A stretch of 52,500 nt of DNA. Origin: Nitrobacter vulgaris. Its GTDB lineage: Bacteria; Pseudomonadota; Alphaproteobacteria; Rhizobiales; Xanthobacteraceae. Under the pieces are notes generated by a model. The model was not told where the DNA came from. It ran no database searches and saw only the letters and a program-made list of their open reading frames with translations. How positions within the stretch are numbered: position 1 is the first letter of the stretch; each line of letters starts with the position of its first letter. A program made the translations under genes and the position numbers. The stretch is taken from positions 1-52,500 of the forward strand of contig NZ_MWPQ01000010.1 in the NCBI RefSeq assembly GCF_002028545.1, in the 5' to 3' direction. Positions 34,233 through 43,694 of this stretch are shown here, one piece after another.

Positions 34233-36059
34233 TTACGCCACCATCTCCTTGGTCTTCTCGGCGCGCTTGCGCTCGTTGGGATCGAGATGCTTCTTGCGCA
34301 GGCGTATCGACTTCGGCGTTACTTCGACGAGTTCGTCGTCCTCGATATAGGCCAGCGCCTTTTCCAAAGTCATCTTAATCGGCGGTGTCAGCCGCACCGC
34401 CTCATCCTTCGATGTGGTGCGGATGTTGGTGAGCTGCTTGCCCTTCAGCACGTTGATCTCGAGGTCGTTATCGCGAGTGTGCTCACCGACGATCATGCCG
34501 CGATAGACCTTCCAGCCGGGCTCGATCATCATCGGGCCACGATCCTCCAGCTTGAACATCGCGTAGGCCACGGCTTCGCCCTGTTCGTTGGAAATCAGCA
34601 CCCCGTTGCGGCGGCCTTGAATGTCGCCTTTGTAGGGCGCGTAGCCGTGGAACAGCCGGTTCATGATCGCCGTCCCGCGGGTGTCGGTGAGAAGTTCGCC
34701 CTGATAGCCGATCAGGCCGCGCGTCGGTGCGTAGAAAACCAACCGTAGCCGGTTGCCGCCTGACGGCTTCATCTCCGTCATTTCGGCTTTGCGCTCGCTC
34801 ATCTTCTGCACCACGACGCCGGAATGCTCCTCGTCGACGTCGACCACGACCTCCTCGATCGGCTCCTGCCATTCGCCGCTCGCCTCGTCCTTTTTCAGCA
34901 CCACGCGCGGCCGCGATACCGATAGCTCGAATCCCTCGCGCCGCATGGTCTCAATCAGGATCGCGAGCTGCAATTCGCCGCGGCCAGATACCTCCATCGA
35001 ATCTTTGTCCGCAGCCTCCGTCACACGTAGTGCGACATTGCCTTCAGCCTCACGCAGCAATCGATCCCGGATCATGCGACTCGTCACCTTGCTGCCCTCG
35101 GTGCCAGCCAGCGGCGAATTGTTGACCATGAAGGTCATGGAGACAGTCGGCGGATCGATCGGCTGCGCGGGAAGCGGCTCCTCGACAGCGGGATCGCAAA
35201 AGGTGTCGGCTACCGTGCCCTTGGTCAATCCTGCGATGGCGACGATGTCACCAGCCGTTGCTTCCTCGAGCGGCGTGCGCTCAAGACCGCGGAAGGCGAG
35301 GATTTTCGAGATGCGGCCCTGCTCGATCAGTTTCCCGTCCCGCGCCAGCACCTTGATGCTCTGGTTCGGCTTGATCATGCCCGAGGAGATTCGGCCGGTG
35401 ATGACACGGCCTAGATAGGGATTGGCCTCGATGATCGTCCCGATCATGCGGAAAGGTCCGTCCTCCACCTGCGGCGGTGGGACATGCCGCACGATCAAGT
35501 CGAACAGCGGTTGCATGCCGGCATCCTGGGGTCCCTCCGCGCTATCTGCCATCCAGCCCTGCTTTGCCGAGCCGTAGAGGATCGGAAAGTCGAGCTGCTC
35601 GTCGCTGGCCTCGAGCGCCGCAAACAGATCGAACACCTCGTTGATGACCTCGGTCGGACGGGCGTCCGGGCGATCTACCTTGTTGATGACGACGATCGGC
35701 TTCAGCCCGACCTTCAGTGCTTTGGAGACCACGAACTTGGTCTGCGGCAAAGGACCCTCGGCCGCATCCACCAGCACCAAGGCGCCATCCACCATGTTGA
35801 GGATGCGCTCAACTTCACCGCCGAAATCCGCGTGGCCGGGCGTGTCTACGATATTGATGCGGATGTCGTTCCATTGCACCGAGGCGGCCTTGGCGAGGAT
35901 GGTGATGCCACGTTCGCGTTCCAGGTCGTTGGAATCCATGGCGCGCTCGACCACACGCTGATTGTCGCGGTAAGTGCCGGACTGCTGGAGCAGACGATCC
36001 ACGAGAGTGGTCTTGCCATGGTCGACGTGAGCGATAATCGCGACGTTGCGGAGATTCAT
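34233..36059 (-). CDS. typA: Ribosome-associated GTPase TypA/BipA
   Basis: This is a translational GTPase of the EF-G family that acts on ribosomes under stress and in 50S assembly. It has G1 AHVDHGKTT near residue 11, G2 RGITI, G3 DTPGHADF and G4 NKVDR. Domain II, the EF-G-like domain III (ESGRGELQLAI-type VSGRGELQLAILIETMRREG) and the BipA-specific C-terminal domain ending in basic residues follow. Length is about 608 residues from ATG 36059, the usual MNLRN start with AAGAAG nine bases upstream; starts at 36077 and 36080 would add a few residues. Confidence 0.96.
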   Translation of the reverse strand: MNLRNVAIIAHVDHGKTTLVDRLLQQSGTYRDNQRVVERAMDSNDLERERGITILAKAASVQWNDIRINIVDTPGHADFGGEVERILNMVDGALVLVDAAEGPLPQTKFVVSKALKVGLKPIVVINKVDRPDARPTEVINEVFDLFAALEASDEQLDFPILYGSAKQGWMADSAEGPQDAGMQPLFDLIVRHVPPPQVEDGPFRMIGTIIEANPYLGRVITGRISSGMIKPNQSIKVLARDGKLIEQGRISKILAFRGLERTPLEEATAGDIVAIAGLTKGTVADTFCDPAVEEPLPAQPIDPPTVSMTFMVNNSPLAGTEGSKVTSRMIRDRLLREAEGNVALRVTEAADKDSMEVSGRGELQLAILIETMRREGFELSVSRPRVVLKKDEASGEWQEPIEEVVVDVDEEHSGVVVQKMSERKAEMTEMKPSGGNRLRLVFYAPTRGLIGYQGELLTDTRGTAIMNRLFHGYAPYKGDIQGRRNGVLISNEQGEAVAYAMFKLEDRGPMMIEPGWKVYRGMIVGEHTRDNDLEINVLKGKQLTNIRTTSKDEAVRLTPPIKMTLEKALAYIEDDELVEVTPKSIRLRKKHLDPNERKRAEKTKEMVA

Positions 36060-36336
36060 GGGTTGATTCTTCTTCATCAAGAAAACCGCGCATCGCCCCG
36101 GTTTTGGGCGGCGGTCTTATTTACGGGGATAAGGTCACGAGAAGGGCGCGGCGTGATCGATTCACGCGGCAAAAGCGGTCAGGGATTCGTCGCTTCCGGC
36201 CAGGTCATTGCCACTTCTTGTCTGAAATGCCGAATACTAGGTGCGAACAGCCACATTGCGGCTCCGGCGCTTTCGCTGCGACGCTATATAGCCGGAAATC
36301 CTCAAAAAACAATGCGTCGTTTGCCGTTTGGCGAAC

Positions 36337-37104
36337 TCATTTTGCAGATGACGGGAACCGCTTTGGTGCTTCGGTCGGGTAAACGCCACGCAAAACCTCT
36401 TCAAAATGGTTCCTTACGGCGTCGTTGCAGAGACAGGCGCGAGTAGCCAAGGCTGCCCGGTCGCATACCAGAATGGCGCCTCGCCGGGTCGCCAGAACGC
36501 CTTCAATCTTGAAGGTCTGGATCACGCGGCTGGTATAGCTGCGCCCGACACCCAGCATGGTCGATAACTGCTCGTGGGTAAGTGGTACGAGATCGCTGCC
36601 GGTACGCTCCATCGCCGAGAGGATCCACTTGGCCGTGCGCTGCTCGATCGAATGGATGGCGTTGCAGGCGGTGGCTTGAAAGACCTGCGCCAGCATGCAG
36701 TCGGCATAACGCGCGAAGAGATCTTGCAGAGTGGGGGATTTTGTTTTTGCGGCTTCCAGTTTCGCAACCCGTAACCGCACGAATGGCCCGCCGACCTTGA
36801 CCATAATGCGTGTATAGGCTGGCAGATGGCCGTGACTAACGATGCCGCCGACCGCCCCCTCCCGTCCGACCAGAATGGTTTCGACATCGCGGCCATCCTC
36901 GTTGGGGACGAGATAGGACGCGAGACTGGATCCGCAGGGAAAATGGACGGTTTCGACATCGTCTCCCGGATTATAGAGCAGGTCGTCGTTTTGACTGCTG
37001 ACGGTTTCGAGACTGGACTTGATCAGTGTGAAATCGGTGTCGCTTAGCCGACGCAGAAGGTTGTTGTACGGTCGGTCCTGCTGGTTCGTGTCCTGTGCCG
37101 CCAT
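36337..37104 (-). CDS. Crp/Fnr-family transcriptional regulator
   Basis: This 255-residue protein has an N-terminal cyclic-nucleotide-binding-like beta-roll (about 20-140) and a winged helix (about 170-225) with the recognition region LTHEQLSTMLGVGRSYTSRVIQTFKIEGVLATRR. The Fnr cysteine pattern is absent, so an oxygen-sensing iron-sulfur cluster is unlikely. The ribosome site AAAGG precedes the ATG. It is divergent from the receiver-domain gene, with which it may share regulation. Small Crp relatives of this type are common in Bradyrhizobium-like genomes and their ligands are mostly unknown. Confidence 0.9.
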   Translation of the reverse strand: MAAQDTNQQDRPYNNLLRRLSDTDFTLIKSSLETVSSQNDDLLYNPGDDVETVHFPCGSSLASYLVPNEDGRDVETILVGREGAVGGIVSHGHLPAYTRIMVKVGGPFVRLRVAKLEAAKTKSPTLQDLFARYADCMLAQVFQATACNAIHSIEQRTAKWILSAMERTGSDLVPLTHEQLSTMLGVGRSYTSRVIQTFKIEGVLATRRGAILVCDRAALATRACLCNDAVRNHFEEVLRGVYPTEAPKRFPSSAK

Positions 37105-37272
37105 GCTGCGCCTTTCTTTTTAGCGCTTCCTAACGCAAGCGCGTATTAAGTTATGTGCAGAAGTGAACAGACAAAGCTTTACCGCTATGGTCAGTTCCAT
37201 GCGGGAACCGATCAGGTCGGGTTCCAGCCGAGTTCGTTGCCGTGGCGTTCGGACGGACACTTCGTGGAAGTT

Positions 37273-37680
37273 ATGGATACCGTTGTTCCCGATGATCCGG
37301 CTTCAAAGCCAGCCGGCATCCCTCGCGACGTGTTGATCGTTGAGGACGATGTCATTATCGCGATCGACGTTGAGCAGACCATTGCGGAGTTTGGCGTGAC
37401 GTCAGCCCGGACTGCTTCAAATGTGGCGCAGGCGCTGGCCATGATCGCAGAACGTGCTCCCGACTTCGTGCTTCTTGACGTGGGTCTTTCGGAAGATAAA
37501 AGTTTTGCAGTCGCCAATCGGCTGGCCGTGTTGAAGATTCCGTTTGCTTTCGTGACCGGCTATAGCGGCGACAAAGCCTTTCCAGCGGAATACTCGGGTC
37601 GGCCCAGACTTTCGAAACCGTTTTCGCGCGATGAATTGTTCGCGATTTTGTCGAACTGGCGAAGCTGCAACCCGGGCTAA
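37273..37680 (+). CDS. Single-domain response regulator receiver
   Basis: This 135-residue protein is essentially one CheY-like domain: the acidic pocket VEDD near the N-terminus, phospho-acceptor Asp in FVLLDVGLS, the Thr switch in FVTGYSGD and the conserved Lys in RLSKPFSRDE. There is no output domain. Such proteins pair with HWE/HisKA_2 kinases in rhizobia, and an HWE kinase lies 2 kb away. The longer frame from 37153 has an unlikely composition, so I chose ATG 37273; the ribosome site is weak. Confidence 0.88.
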   Translation: MDTVVPDDPASKPAGIPRDVLIVEDDVIIAIDVEQTIAEFGVTSARTASNVAQALAMIAERAPDFVLLDVGLSEDKSFAVANRLAVLKIPFAFVTGYSGDKAFPAEYSGRPRLSKPFSRDELFAILSNWRSCNPG

Positions 37681-37840
37681 TCCGAGCATCGTCTGCGGTG
37701 ATATTACGGTTTTTCCGACTCAAAACCTGAGCGTGCAAGTTGTGCCCATCTCATGCGCTAGCATCGAGGATACCATCCAGACCGCGCACTAAACGCCGCA
37801 CTTGCTGATATGGTCGCGCGAAACCATGGGAGGATGGCGC

Positions 37841-39049
37841 ATGGCCATGTCGGAAGTGGAGAATGCAAGAGCGAGGCCGTTTGCGATCTGGACGATCGGC
37901 TTCAGACCGTTCTTCCTGATGGCTGGCGTCTGGTCGGCGGTGGCGCTTGCCGGATGGATCGCCATGATCGCAATGGGGCTCACGCTGCCCAGCCGCTTCG
38001 ATCCCCTCACATGGCATATCCATGAAATGCTGTTCGGGTTCGTCCTGGCTGTGATCGCCGGTTTTCTGCTCACCGCGATTCCGAACTGGACCGGCCGTGC
38101 TCCGATCAGCGGTCTGCCGCTCGCCGCACTGGCGCTGTTGTGGCTCGCGGGTCGCGTTACGTGTCTCGTTTCAACGTCGATCCCGCTCGGGCTGGCTGCG
38201 GCAGTCGACCTTGCTTTCCCATTCGTGCTTTGCGGGGTTGTCGCTCGCGAAATCATTGTGGGCCGCAACTGGCGCAACATGGTCATGCCGGTCCCACTTG
38301 CCGTGCTCGGCGTCGCAGACCTTCTGATGTATCTGGAACTCGCAGGTTTTTCGGTACCCGCGGGTCTGGGATGGCGCCTGGCGCTGACCGCGATCATCGT
38401 CCTGATCTCGGTCGTCGGCGGTCGGATCGTCCCTAGCTTCACGCGTAACTGGCTCGTCAAGAAAAATGCGCCCCGCCTTCCGCCCGAACACGGACACATC
38501 GATAGCCTCGCACTTGTAACACTCCATGCGGGGATGATCGGATGGGCGATTTTTCCCGAGATCTGGCCTTTCGGGTGGCTGTTGCTTCTTGGCGCTGCGC
38601 TCAATCTTTGGCGGCTCGGCCGCTGGCGCGGCATGGCCGCCAGGGCCGAGCCGCTATTGACCGTTCTTCACACCGGATATCTGTGGGTCATCGTCGGGGC
38701 GGCTTTGCTGGGCGTTTCGATGCTGACCGATCATGTGCCTCAGGCCGCGGCAATCCACGCGCTGACCGCCGGCGCCATCGGAACGATGACGCTTGGTGTC
38801 ATGACCCGCGTTTCACTCGGCCACACCGGACGCGCCCTCACATCGGATCGGATCACCGCCTTGATCTACCTGCTCGTGATACTCGCCGCCATCGCCCGGG
38901 TGGCAGCTTGGGATAGTGGATCGTCAGCGATGTTGATCGAGGTTTCGGCTGCATTGTGGATCGGCAGCTTCGGCCTATTCGCGCTCCGATACGGACCGAT
39001 CTTGGTGGCGCCCCGCGTGCAGCCCGTGGACGTTCAGCCCGGCAAATAA
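37841..39049 (+). CDS. nnrS: NnrS-family membrane protein
   Basis: NnrS proteins are haem- and copper-containing inner-membrane proteins linked to tolerance of nitric oxide and its metal complexes. This one has about twelve hydrophobic segments, the conserved WTIGFRPFFLMAG start, WHIHEMLFGFVLAVIAGFLLTAIPNWTGR with the His-Glu motif, GGRIVPSFTRNWL, and HALTAGAIGTMTLGVMTRVSLGHTGR. These are hallmark family motifs. Length is 402 residues from ATG 37841, preceded by GGGAGGA six bases upstream. An upstream TTG frame start at 37802 is less likely. Confidence 0.93.
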   Translation: MAMSEVENARARPFAIWTIGFRPFFLMAGVWSAVALAGWIAMIAMGLTLPSRFDPLTWHIHEMLFGFVLAVIAGFLLTAIPNWTGRAPISGLPLAALALLWLAGRVTCLVSTSIPLGLAAAVDLAFPFVLCGVVAREIIVGRNWRNMVMPVPLAVLGVADLLMYLELAGFSVPAGLGWRLALTAIIVLISVVGGRIVPSFTRNWLVKKNAPRLPPEHGHIDSLALVTLHAGMIGWAIFPEIWPFGWLLLLGAALNLWRLGRWRGMAARAEPLLTVLHTGYLWVIVGAALLGVSMLTDHVPQAAAIHALTAGAIGTMTLGVMTRVSLGHTGRALTSDRITALIYLLVILAAIARVAAWDSGSSAMLIEVSAALWIGSFGLFALRYGPILVAPRVQPVDVQPGK

Positions 39050-39063
39050 CAAAGTTATTCGCC
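39041..39063. terminator. Stem-loop at the nnrS stop codon
   Basis: GGCAAATAAC (39041-39050) and GTTATTCGCC (39054-39063) pair at nine of ten positions around an AAA loop. The stem contains the nnrS stop codon. It lies between convergent genes, but no T-run follows, so it may act as a weak bidirectional terminator or an RNA-stabilising hairpin. Confidence 0.45.
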
Positions 39064-39129
39064 GGGGCGGCGAGTGCTGGCGCGGTGCACAACCTCGGGA
39101 CATTCGTGGCCTTGCCGATCTAATCGTGT

Positions 39130-39384
39130 TTATCGGTCGACGTTGAGCACCGCGCCCGTCGTGGCATCGACGTCGACTTCCATATACCGGTCGGCTGCGT
39201 CGCGGCCTTCGATCTGCCACTCATGACCGGCGAACTCCGCGTCAGAGACAGCGGTAATACCGACTTCAAACGCGACGCCAAGCGCCTCTTGCATCGAGAG
39301 AAGACTACCGGAGTCATAGGCCATCGCCGGAGTGGCCGCGCCGAGGGAAACCGCGGCAGCCATCGACAGAATGTACTTTCGCAT
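39130..39384 (-). CDS. Small exported PepSY-like protein
   Basis: This 84-residue protein has a clear signal peptide (MRKYILSMAAAVSLGAATPAMA, cleavage after about residue 22). A single PepSY-like unit follows: SMQEALGVAFEVG, EWQIEGRDAADRYMEVDVDATTGAVLNV. The start has AAGGAG six bases upstream, the best ribosome site in this part. Longer frames upstream of the signal peptide are artefacts. Its location next to NnrS suggests a periplasmic stress or metal function, but that is only context. Confidence 0.85.
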   Translation of the reverse strand: MRKYILSMAAAVSLGAATPAMAYDSGSLLSMQEALGVAFEVGITAVSDAEFAGHEWQIEGRDAADRYMEVDVDATTGAVLNVDR

Positions 39385-39642
39385 GTGAAACTCCTTGTCG
39401 AGGTCATCAAGCTGTGCACGTCGCAGTGCAACATCAATGAGAACCGAGAGCCCTGCATTGCGTTCCCGTCCCCCACGCGGCAAGTTTGAGCAAGTGGGCG
39501 GGCGGCCGTGGCGTTTTTCTGGCCATACCTTGGCGAGCCAACATGCGGGTCGTCGCGATCGGATGCCGAGATACCTATGCTGAAGATGTGTGGCGATCAA
39601 CTCCTGCATCTGCGCTCCACCGACCCCGTCGCGCTGCAAGAA

Positions 39643-40641
39643 TTACCGCCCGGATAAACTTCCGCTTTTCTTATCGGCCGGTGGCGGATCGATCCGGCAT
39701 TGCATCATGCAGTGCAGCCCTGTGCCGAGGAATGCGATCTCCGCTTTCCCGTCGAACGCCCGTAGACCGGCATTCAGGAGCTGCGTTCCAAACCCCGGCT
39801 TGCCCTGCGCAGTGATCATAGGCCCGCCTGATTCGTCCCAGACGATTGACAGCAGGCCGTTGGTTACAGTCCAAGACACATGGAGCAGGCCATGGGGCGT
39901 GGAGAACGCGCCGTATTTGGCGGCGTTGGTGGCGAGTTCATGAAACATCAGCGCCAAACTGACCGCGAGCTTCGTCGGCAGAAAGAGGGGACCGCCGTTC
40001 AGCGTAAACCGGACGTGGCCGTAGGGGCCGAGCTCCGAGCGTAGCAGATCGATGATATCGCAGCCACGTTCGTCGGTGCGTGCGATCAGGTCATCGGCTG
40101 TTGCCAGCGCGCCGAAGCAGCCGTCGATCTTGGCCCGGGCCGCCGGATAATCGTGAAGCGCCTGTCTGCTCACCGCATGAATAGTGGCGAGTTTGTTCTT
40201 GAGGCGGTGGCGCAGTTCTTCCACCACGAGTTCGCGATAGCGCTGTTCCTTTTCGAGTTCGGTCGTGAGTTCGCGGTGATGGACGACGAGAGAACGATGG
40301 CGTCGCACCCCCAGGATGATGAGCGCCGCGACGACAAAATAGATCGCCATAAGTATTGCCGCGGCCATAACCTGTGGCGCCTCGCCGAAATTCAGCATCA
40401 CGCCGAGAGCTGCGCCGCCAATCGCGGCGGCAATTCCGGCTCGCTCTCCGCCGAACGCGGCTGCGACAAAAACGCCGGGAAGATAGATGCTGTAAGGTAC
40501 GTCCGTTCGCAGCAGCGAGATGCCGAAGCGGAACGCGGTGGCGAGCATCAGGCAGACGGCCGTGAGGCCGAAACCCAGAACCGCCGGAGGCTCGGAGATT
40601 CCCTGCCACCCGCGCCGGAATTCCTCGATCCACTTGGCCAT
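39643..40641 (-). CDS. HWE-family sensor histidine kinase
   Basis: This 332-residue membrane kinase has three or four hydrophobic segments in residues 20-120 (integral sensor, DUF4118-like). The phospho-acceptor region ELRHRLKNKLATIHAVSRQAL (about 140-160) follows, then the HWE-type ATPase: LALMFHELATNAAKYGAFS with the His and Asn-box, VSWTV and VWDESGGP (the W-x-E of the family). Its partner may be the single-domain receiver encoded at 37273-37680. The signal is unknown. Confidence 0.92.
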   Translation of the reverse strand: MAKWIEEFRRGWQGISEPPAVLGFGLTAVCLMLATAFRFGISLLRTDVPYSIYLPGVFVAAAFGGERAGIAAAIGGAALGVMLNFGEAPQVMAAAILMAIYFVVAALIILGVRRHRSLVVHHRELTTELEKEQRYRELVVEELRHRLKNKLATIHAVSRQALHDYPAARAKIDGCFGALATADDLIARTDERGCDIIDLLRSELGPYGHVRFTLNGGPLFLPTKLAVSLALMFHELATNAAKYGAFSTPHGLLHVSWTVTNGLLSIVWDESGGPMITAQGKPGFGTQLLNAGLRAFDGKAEIAFLGTGLHCMMQCRIDPPPADKKSGSLSGR

Positions 40642-41033
40642 CCGGCCCCCACTGCAATGTCACGCCGGCACCGCTGAAATTCGCCGGGGCAGATGTCTGC
40701 AGGCAGCTTAGCTTAAAGGCACGGCCGGCTAGCATACAATCTTTCTTCCGCAAGGGAATTGACCCAACCGTCCTCGAGGCTCGATGCTTTCGAGACAAGC
40801 TGATGTGATCCGTTTCCGGTCTGCGGAACGTCCGCAACAGGATGCGTCTAGTCCAGCCCTGCCAGTTGCGAGCACGCCTGGCGGTGATCAAGCTCCACGC
40901 TCATGGACAAAGGCCGCTCTCCCCCAGCGCGCGTTTTTTGCCGGGATATTGGATAGAATTCGGTATAACTTCCGCTGTCTTCCCTATAGTTCGCTACGCT
41001 TCTCATCACGTCAGGAATTTTGGCTGGATTGCC
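40642..41033. other. Divergent intergenic region before the cyclic-nucleotide-binding gene
   Basis: No gene is supported. A frame is open in phase with the downstream gene from 40842, but its sequence lacks family likeness and I place the true start at 41034. Promoters for both directions should lie here; I see no clear Fnr-type or other palindrome. Confidence 0.4.
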
Positions 41034-41702
41034 ATGGACATATCACATTTAGCCGAACATTTCGGGACCGTCGGCGGGGTGGCCGCTTCGTTCTTTGTGG
41101 TCGCCACCTGCACCATGCGGACCATGATCCCGCTCCGTGCTTTCGGCATGCTGGCCAATCTCATGCTGATGATCACTGCGCTTCCGCTCCACAATTTCCT
41201 GCAATTGGGGCTTCACGCAGGACTGTTCTGTCTCAACGGCTATCGCTTGCACCAGATGCTTCTGCTCGTGCGCGAGGTGAAGAAGTCCGTCAACAGCGAT
41301 CTATCGATGGACTGGCTGAAGCCCTTTATGACCAAGCGCAAGTGCAAGACCGGAGAAATGCTGTTCTATAAGAACGAAAAGGCGGAGACGATGTTCTACA
41401 TCGTCAGCGGCCGCTACCGTCTGGTGGAGTCCGGCATTGAGCTTCCGGTTGGCGCAATAGTTGGTGAGCTCGGCATGCTGTCTCCTTACAACGAGCGCAC
41501 CCAATCGCTGGAGTGCATCGAGAGCGGTACGGTGCTCAGCGTGAGCTATCGCCAAGTCGAGGAGCTTTACGTCCAGAATCCGGAATTCGGTTTCTATTTC
41601 CTGCGGCTGGCCAGCGCGCGGCTGTTTCAGAACATTGGCAGGCTCGAAGAGCGGCTCGCTGAACATGCGGCGCCCGCGGTCATGACGCCTAAGCTCGCAT
41701 GA
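41034..41702 (+). CDS. Membrane protein with cyclic-nucleotide-binding domain
   Basis: This 222-residue protein has two or three hydrophobic segments in residues 12-75 (VGGVAASFFVVATCTMRT, MLANLMLMITALPLHNFLQ), then a cyclic-nucleotide-binding beta-roll (about 100-200: KTGEMLFYKNEKAETMFYIVSGRYRLVE, VGAIVGELGMLSP). There is no DNA-binding domain. The layout recalls Popeye-type proteins (membrane helices plus a CNB domain). The phosphate-binding Arg expected after the GE motif is not evident, so ligand binding is uncertain. Its stop overlaps the start of the DUF6537 gene (ATGA), so both are translationally coupled. Confidence 0.8.
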   Translation: MDISHLAEHFGTVGGVAASFFVVATCTMRTMIPLRAFGMLANLMLMITALPLHNFLQLGLHAGLFCLNGYRLHQMLLLVREVKKSVNSDLSMDWLKPFMTKRKCKTGEMLFYKNEKAETMFYIVSGRYRLVESGIELPVGAIVGELGMLSPYNERTQSLECIESGTVLSVSYRQVEELYVQNPEFGFYFLRLASARLFQNIGRLEERLAEHAAPAVMTPKLA

Positions 41703-42580
41703 ATTTCGGCAGAAGCAAAGCCGCAGACGTTCTTCCCGCCATCCGTTCGATGTTCGCGACTGTTTCAGGCGAGAACAACCATCTCATTCCGACGCTGCCG
41801 GCGGACATGCCTGAAGAAGCGAGGCGTGTGGCGGTCGATGGCGTGAAACACCTGGTCGAATATCAAGGAGCAGGTTACGCGCAGTTGTATGTCGCCCGGC
41901 TTCGGCGGTTTATCGGCCGGCGCAATGTTGATGATAAAGTGTTTGCCGATATCGCGCGTCTGATGGCCGTGCGTATGGCTTATGATGATCCTATCCGCAT
42001 GGCGCAGCTCAAGCTTGCTGAATTCCGAATGGGTCTGCATGTTCCGTCTGATATTCGCAAGCTACGTCTCGATGAGCTGGTGTCCGTGCTCCCAAAACGG
42101 GGAGCCGATCCTGTATTCTCGCTGCTTGACCGCCTCGGGTGGCGACACCTGCCGGTCACCATGCGGTTCAGTGCAGCGAGTGGATTGGGGGTTAGATCCC
42201 TCAGAATCAAGACGTCGCTCAGGCGATGGCGGCTGTCATCTCTCCGTTATGCCAATGAGCGCGTTTGGGTCGAGCGCTGGCTGCATATGATCGATCGCAG
42301 CCTGGCAAAGCAGCCTGCCGCAGTCGCCGCGGTGGTTGCGACGGCCGAAATGGTGCAGGGATACGGGGATGATTACGCTCAGAATCTGCGTAACTGGAAT
42401 CTGATTATCGACCATCTTGTCAAACCGACCTTCGACGGTGCGATGTGCTGCTCTGATCTGGGTGTCTCAATAGCCGAGGCGCGGGCGGCCGTGGATCGTG
42501 ATCCTCAGCAGGAATCGTTGAAGCGTGTCATCGCGGGGATAAGGGAGCGGGCCGGTGCCGACACCCGGAGGGTCGATTGA
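41699..42580 (+). CDS. DUF6537-like protein
   Basis: This 293-residue protein resembles the C-terminal DUF6537 region of indolepyruvate ferredoxin oxidoreductases (GVKHLVEYQGAGYAQLYVARLRRF, ARLMAVRMAYDDPIRMAQLKL). Here it stands alone, without the thiamine-diphosphate or ferredoxin-binding parts. It is rich in helices and Arg and has no signal peptide. Coupling to the upstream membrane CNB protein by an ATGA overlap implies that they work together. Its function is not known to me. Confidence 0.65.
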   Translation: MNFGRSKAADVLPAIRSMFATVSGENNHLIPTLPADMPEEARRVAVDGVKHLVEYQGAGYAQLYVARLRRFIGRRNVDDKVFADIARLMAVRMAYDDPIRMAQLKLAEFRMGLHVPSDIRKLRLDELVSVLPKRGADPVFSLLDRLGWRHLPVTMRFSAASGLGVRSLRIKTSLRRWRLSSLRYANERVWVERWLHMIDRSLAKQPAAVAAVVATAEMVQGYGDDYAQNLRNWNLIIDHLVKPTFDGAMCCSDLGVSIAEARAAVDRDPQQESLKRVIAGIRERAGADTRRVD

Positions 42581-42710
42581 GCGGTGTATCCCGGTCCAGA
42601 GATGGCATAATGAAGGTGCTTGAGCCGCTCGATGCGCAGAACGCTCGCACAGCTTGCCTCGTTCATGAATATGCGAACTTCAAAAACCGGACATTAGCAG
42701 GGGCGTCTGC

Positions 42711-43115
42711 GTGATACTTCCTTCGTTGTCGTCGTCGATCGCAGTGGGTCCGCTTGTTGGCTGGATGGTCGTGCTGACCATCAAGCATGTGTTGGCCGAT
42801 TTCGTGTTGCAGAATTCCTGGATGGCGGTCGGCAAGGATCAAAAGACCGGCTGGGCGCTGCCGCTGCTCTCGCACTGTCTCGTGCATCTCGTGTTGGCGC
42901 TGGTGCTGATTCTGCTTATCGCGCCACGCTTCTGGTTCATCGCCTTTATCGATTTCGCGATTCATATCGTCGTGGATCGCGCCAAGGGTATCTGTGTCTC
43001 CGCCTTCGACGTGACATATCAGCACCCGTGGTTCTGGACGCTGATAGGCGTCGATCAGACACTGCATCATCTCACCGGATTCGGTCTGGCGATCGTCATG
43101 GCATTCAACGCGTGA
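42711..43115 (+). CDS. DUF3307 membrane protein
   Basis: This 134-residue protein has about four hydrophobic helices and the DUF3307 pattern: LTIKHVLADFVLQNSWMA, then HCLVHLVLALVL, FIDFAIHIVVDRAKG, and DQTLHHLTGF with conserved His/Asp residues. It starts with GTG 42711, with AGGGG about eight bases upstream. Its function is unknown. It may follow the DUF6537 gene at a distance of 130 bases. Confidence 0.85.
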   Translation: MILPSLSSSIAVGPLVGWMVVLTIKHVLADFVLQNSWMAVGKDQKTGWALPLLSHCLVHLVLALVLILLIAPRFWFIAFIDFAIHIVVDRAKGICVSAFDVTYQHPWFWTLIGVDQTLHHLTGFGLAIVMAFNA

Positions 43116-43275
43116 CCTGAAATACGTGATCTGGCGACGGCACCTGCGAATCGCGAATCGTGGCCCGGTTTGATTCGGAACCGGAATGCAAGTCTCCCCG
43201 GCCTGACTTTGCGGGCGTGGTTAACTTCTCGTTAGGGAATTGTGTTGCATCCTCAGGACTTGAGGAGAGTTGCGC

Positions 43276-43674
43276 ATGTGCTCTAGCGCCGACGCTTTCG
43301 AGAACGACATCTGCCCAGTCAAGGATGATCTGTTGGGCGCCATGTATCGCGCCAGCGAGCATGGGTTGCCTCAGCTCATTGCCAGCGTCGCTCCGGATGT
43401 ACGAGCGATGCTGGCACTGTTCTGCTACCACCGGAGCCATCTGCACGCACTGGCTTTGTCAATCGCTTCAAGCTGCACCGAGCGCGATCTGGTCGCAGTC
43501 GGTGGCCGCGTCGGTTCCACGCTGTTCGCGCTGTCACGCAACGCACGGCAACCCCATGCTCCGTCGCAGCACGGCCAGCGCAAGCCCATTACGTTGTCAA
43601 CAAAGCCGCTCAGCACGTTCGTGCCGCTCGACGACCTGGCCGACGACGAGGAGGCTGCGCTGGTACCGGCATAA
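43276..43674 (+). CDS. Hypothetical protein
   Basis: This 132-residue protein is soluble and has no family I recognise. The middle is helical (LPQLIASVAPDVRAMLALFCYHRSHLHALALSIASSC) and the C-terminal part is Ser/Pro-rich and acidic at the end (DDLADDEEAALVPA). The start at ATG 43276 follows GAGGAGAG at good spacing, which supports expression. It converges with the exported-protein gene downstream. Confidence 0.65.
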   Translation: MCSSADAFENDICPVKDDLLGAMYRASEHGLPQLIASVAPDVRAMLALFCYHRSHLHALALSIASSCTERDLVAVGGRVGSTLFALSRNARQPHAPSQHGQRKPITLSTKPLSTFVPLDDLADDEEAALVPA

Positions 43675-43694
43675 CGGTCGCGCAGCTCAAACGC

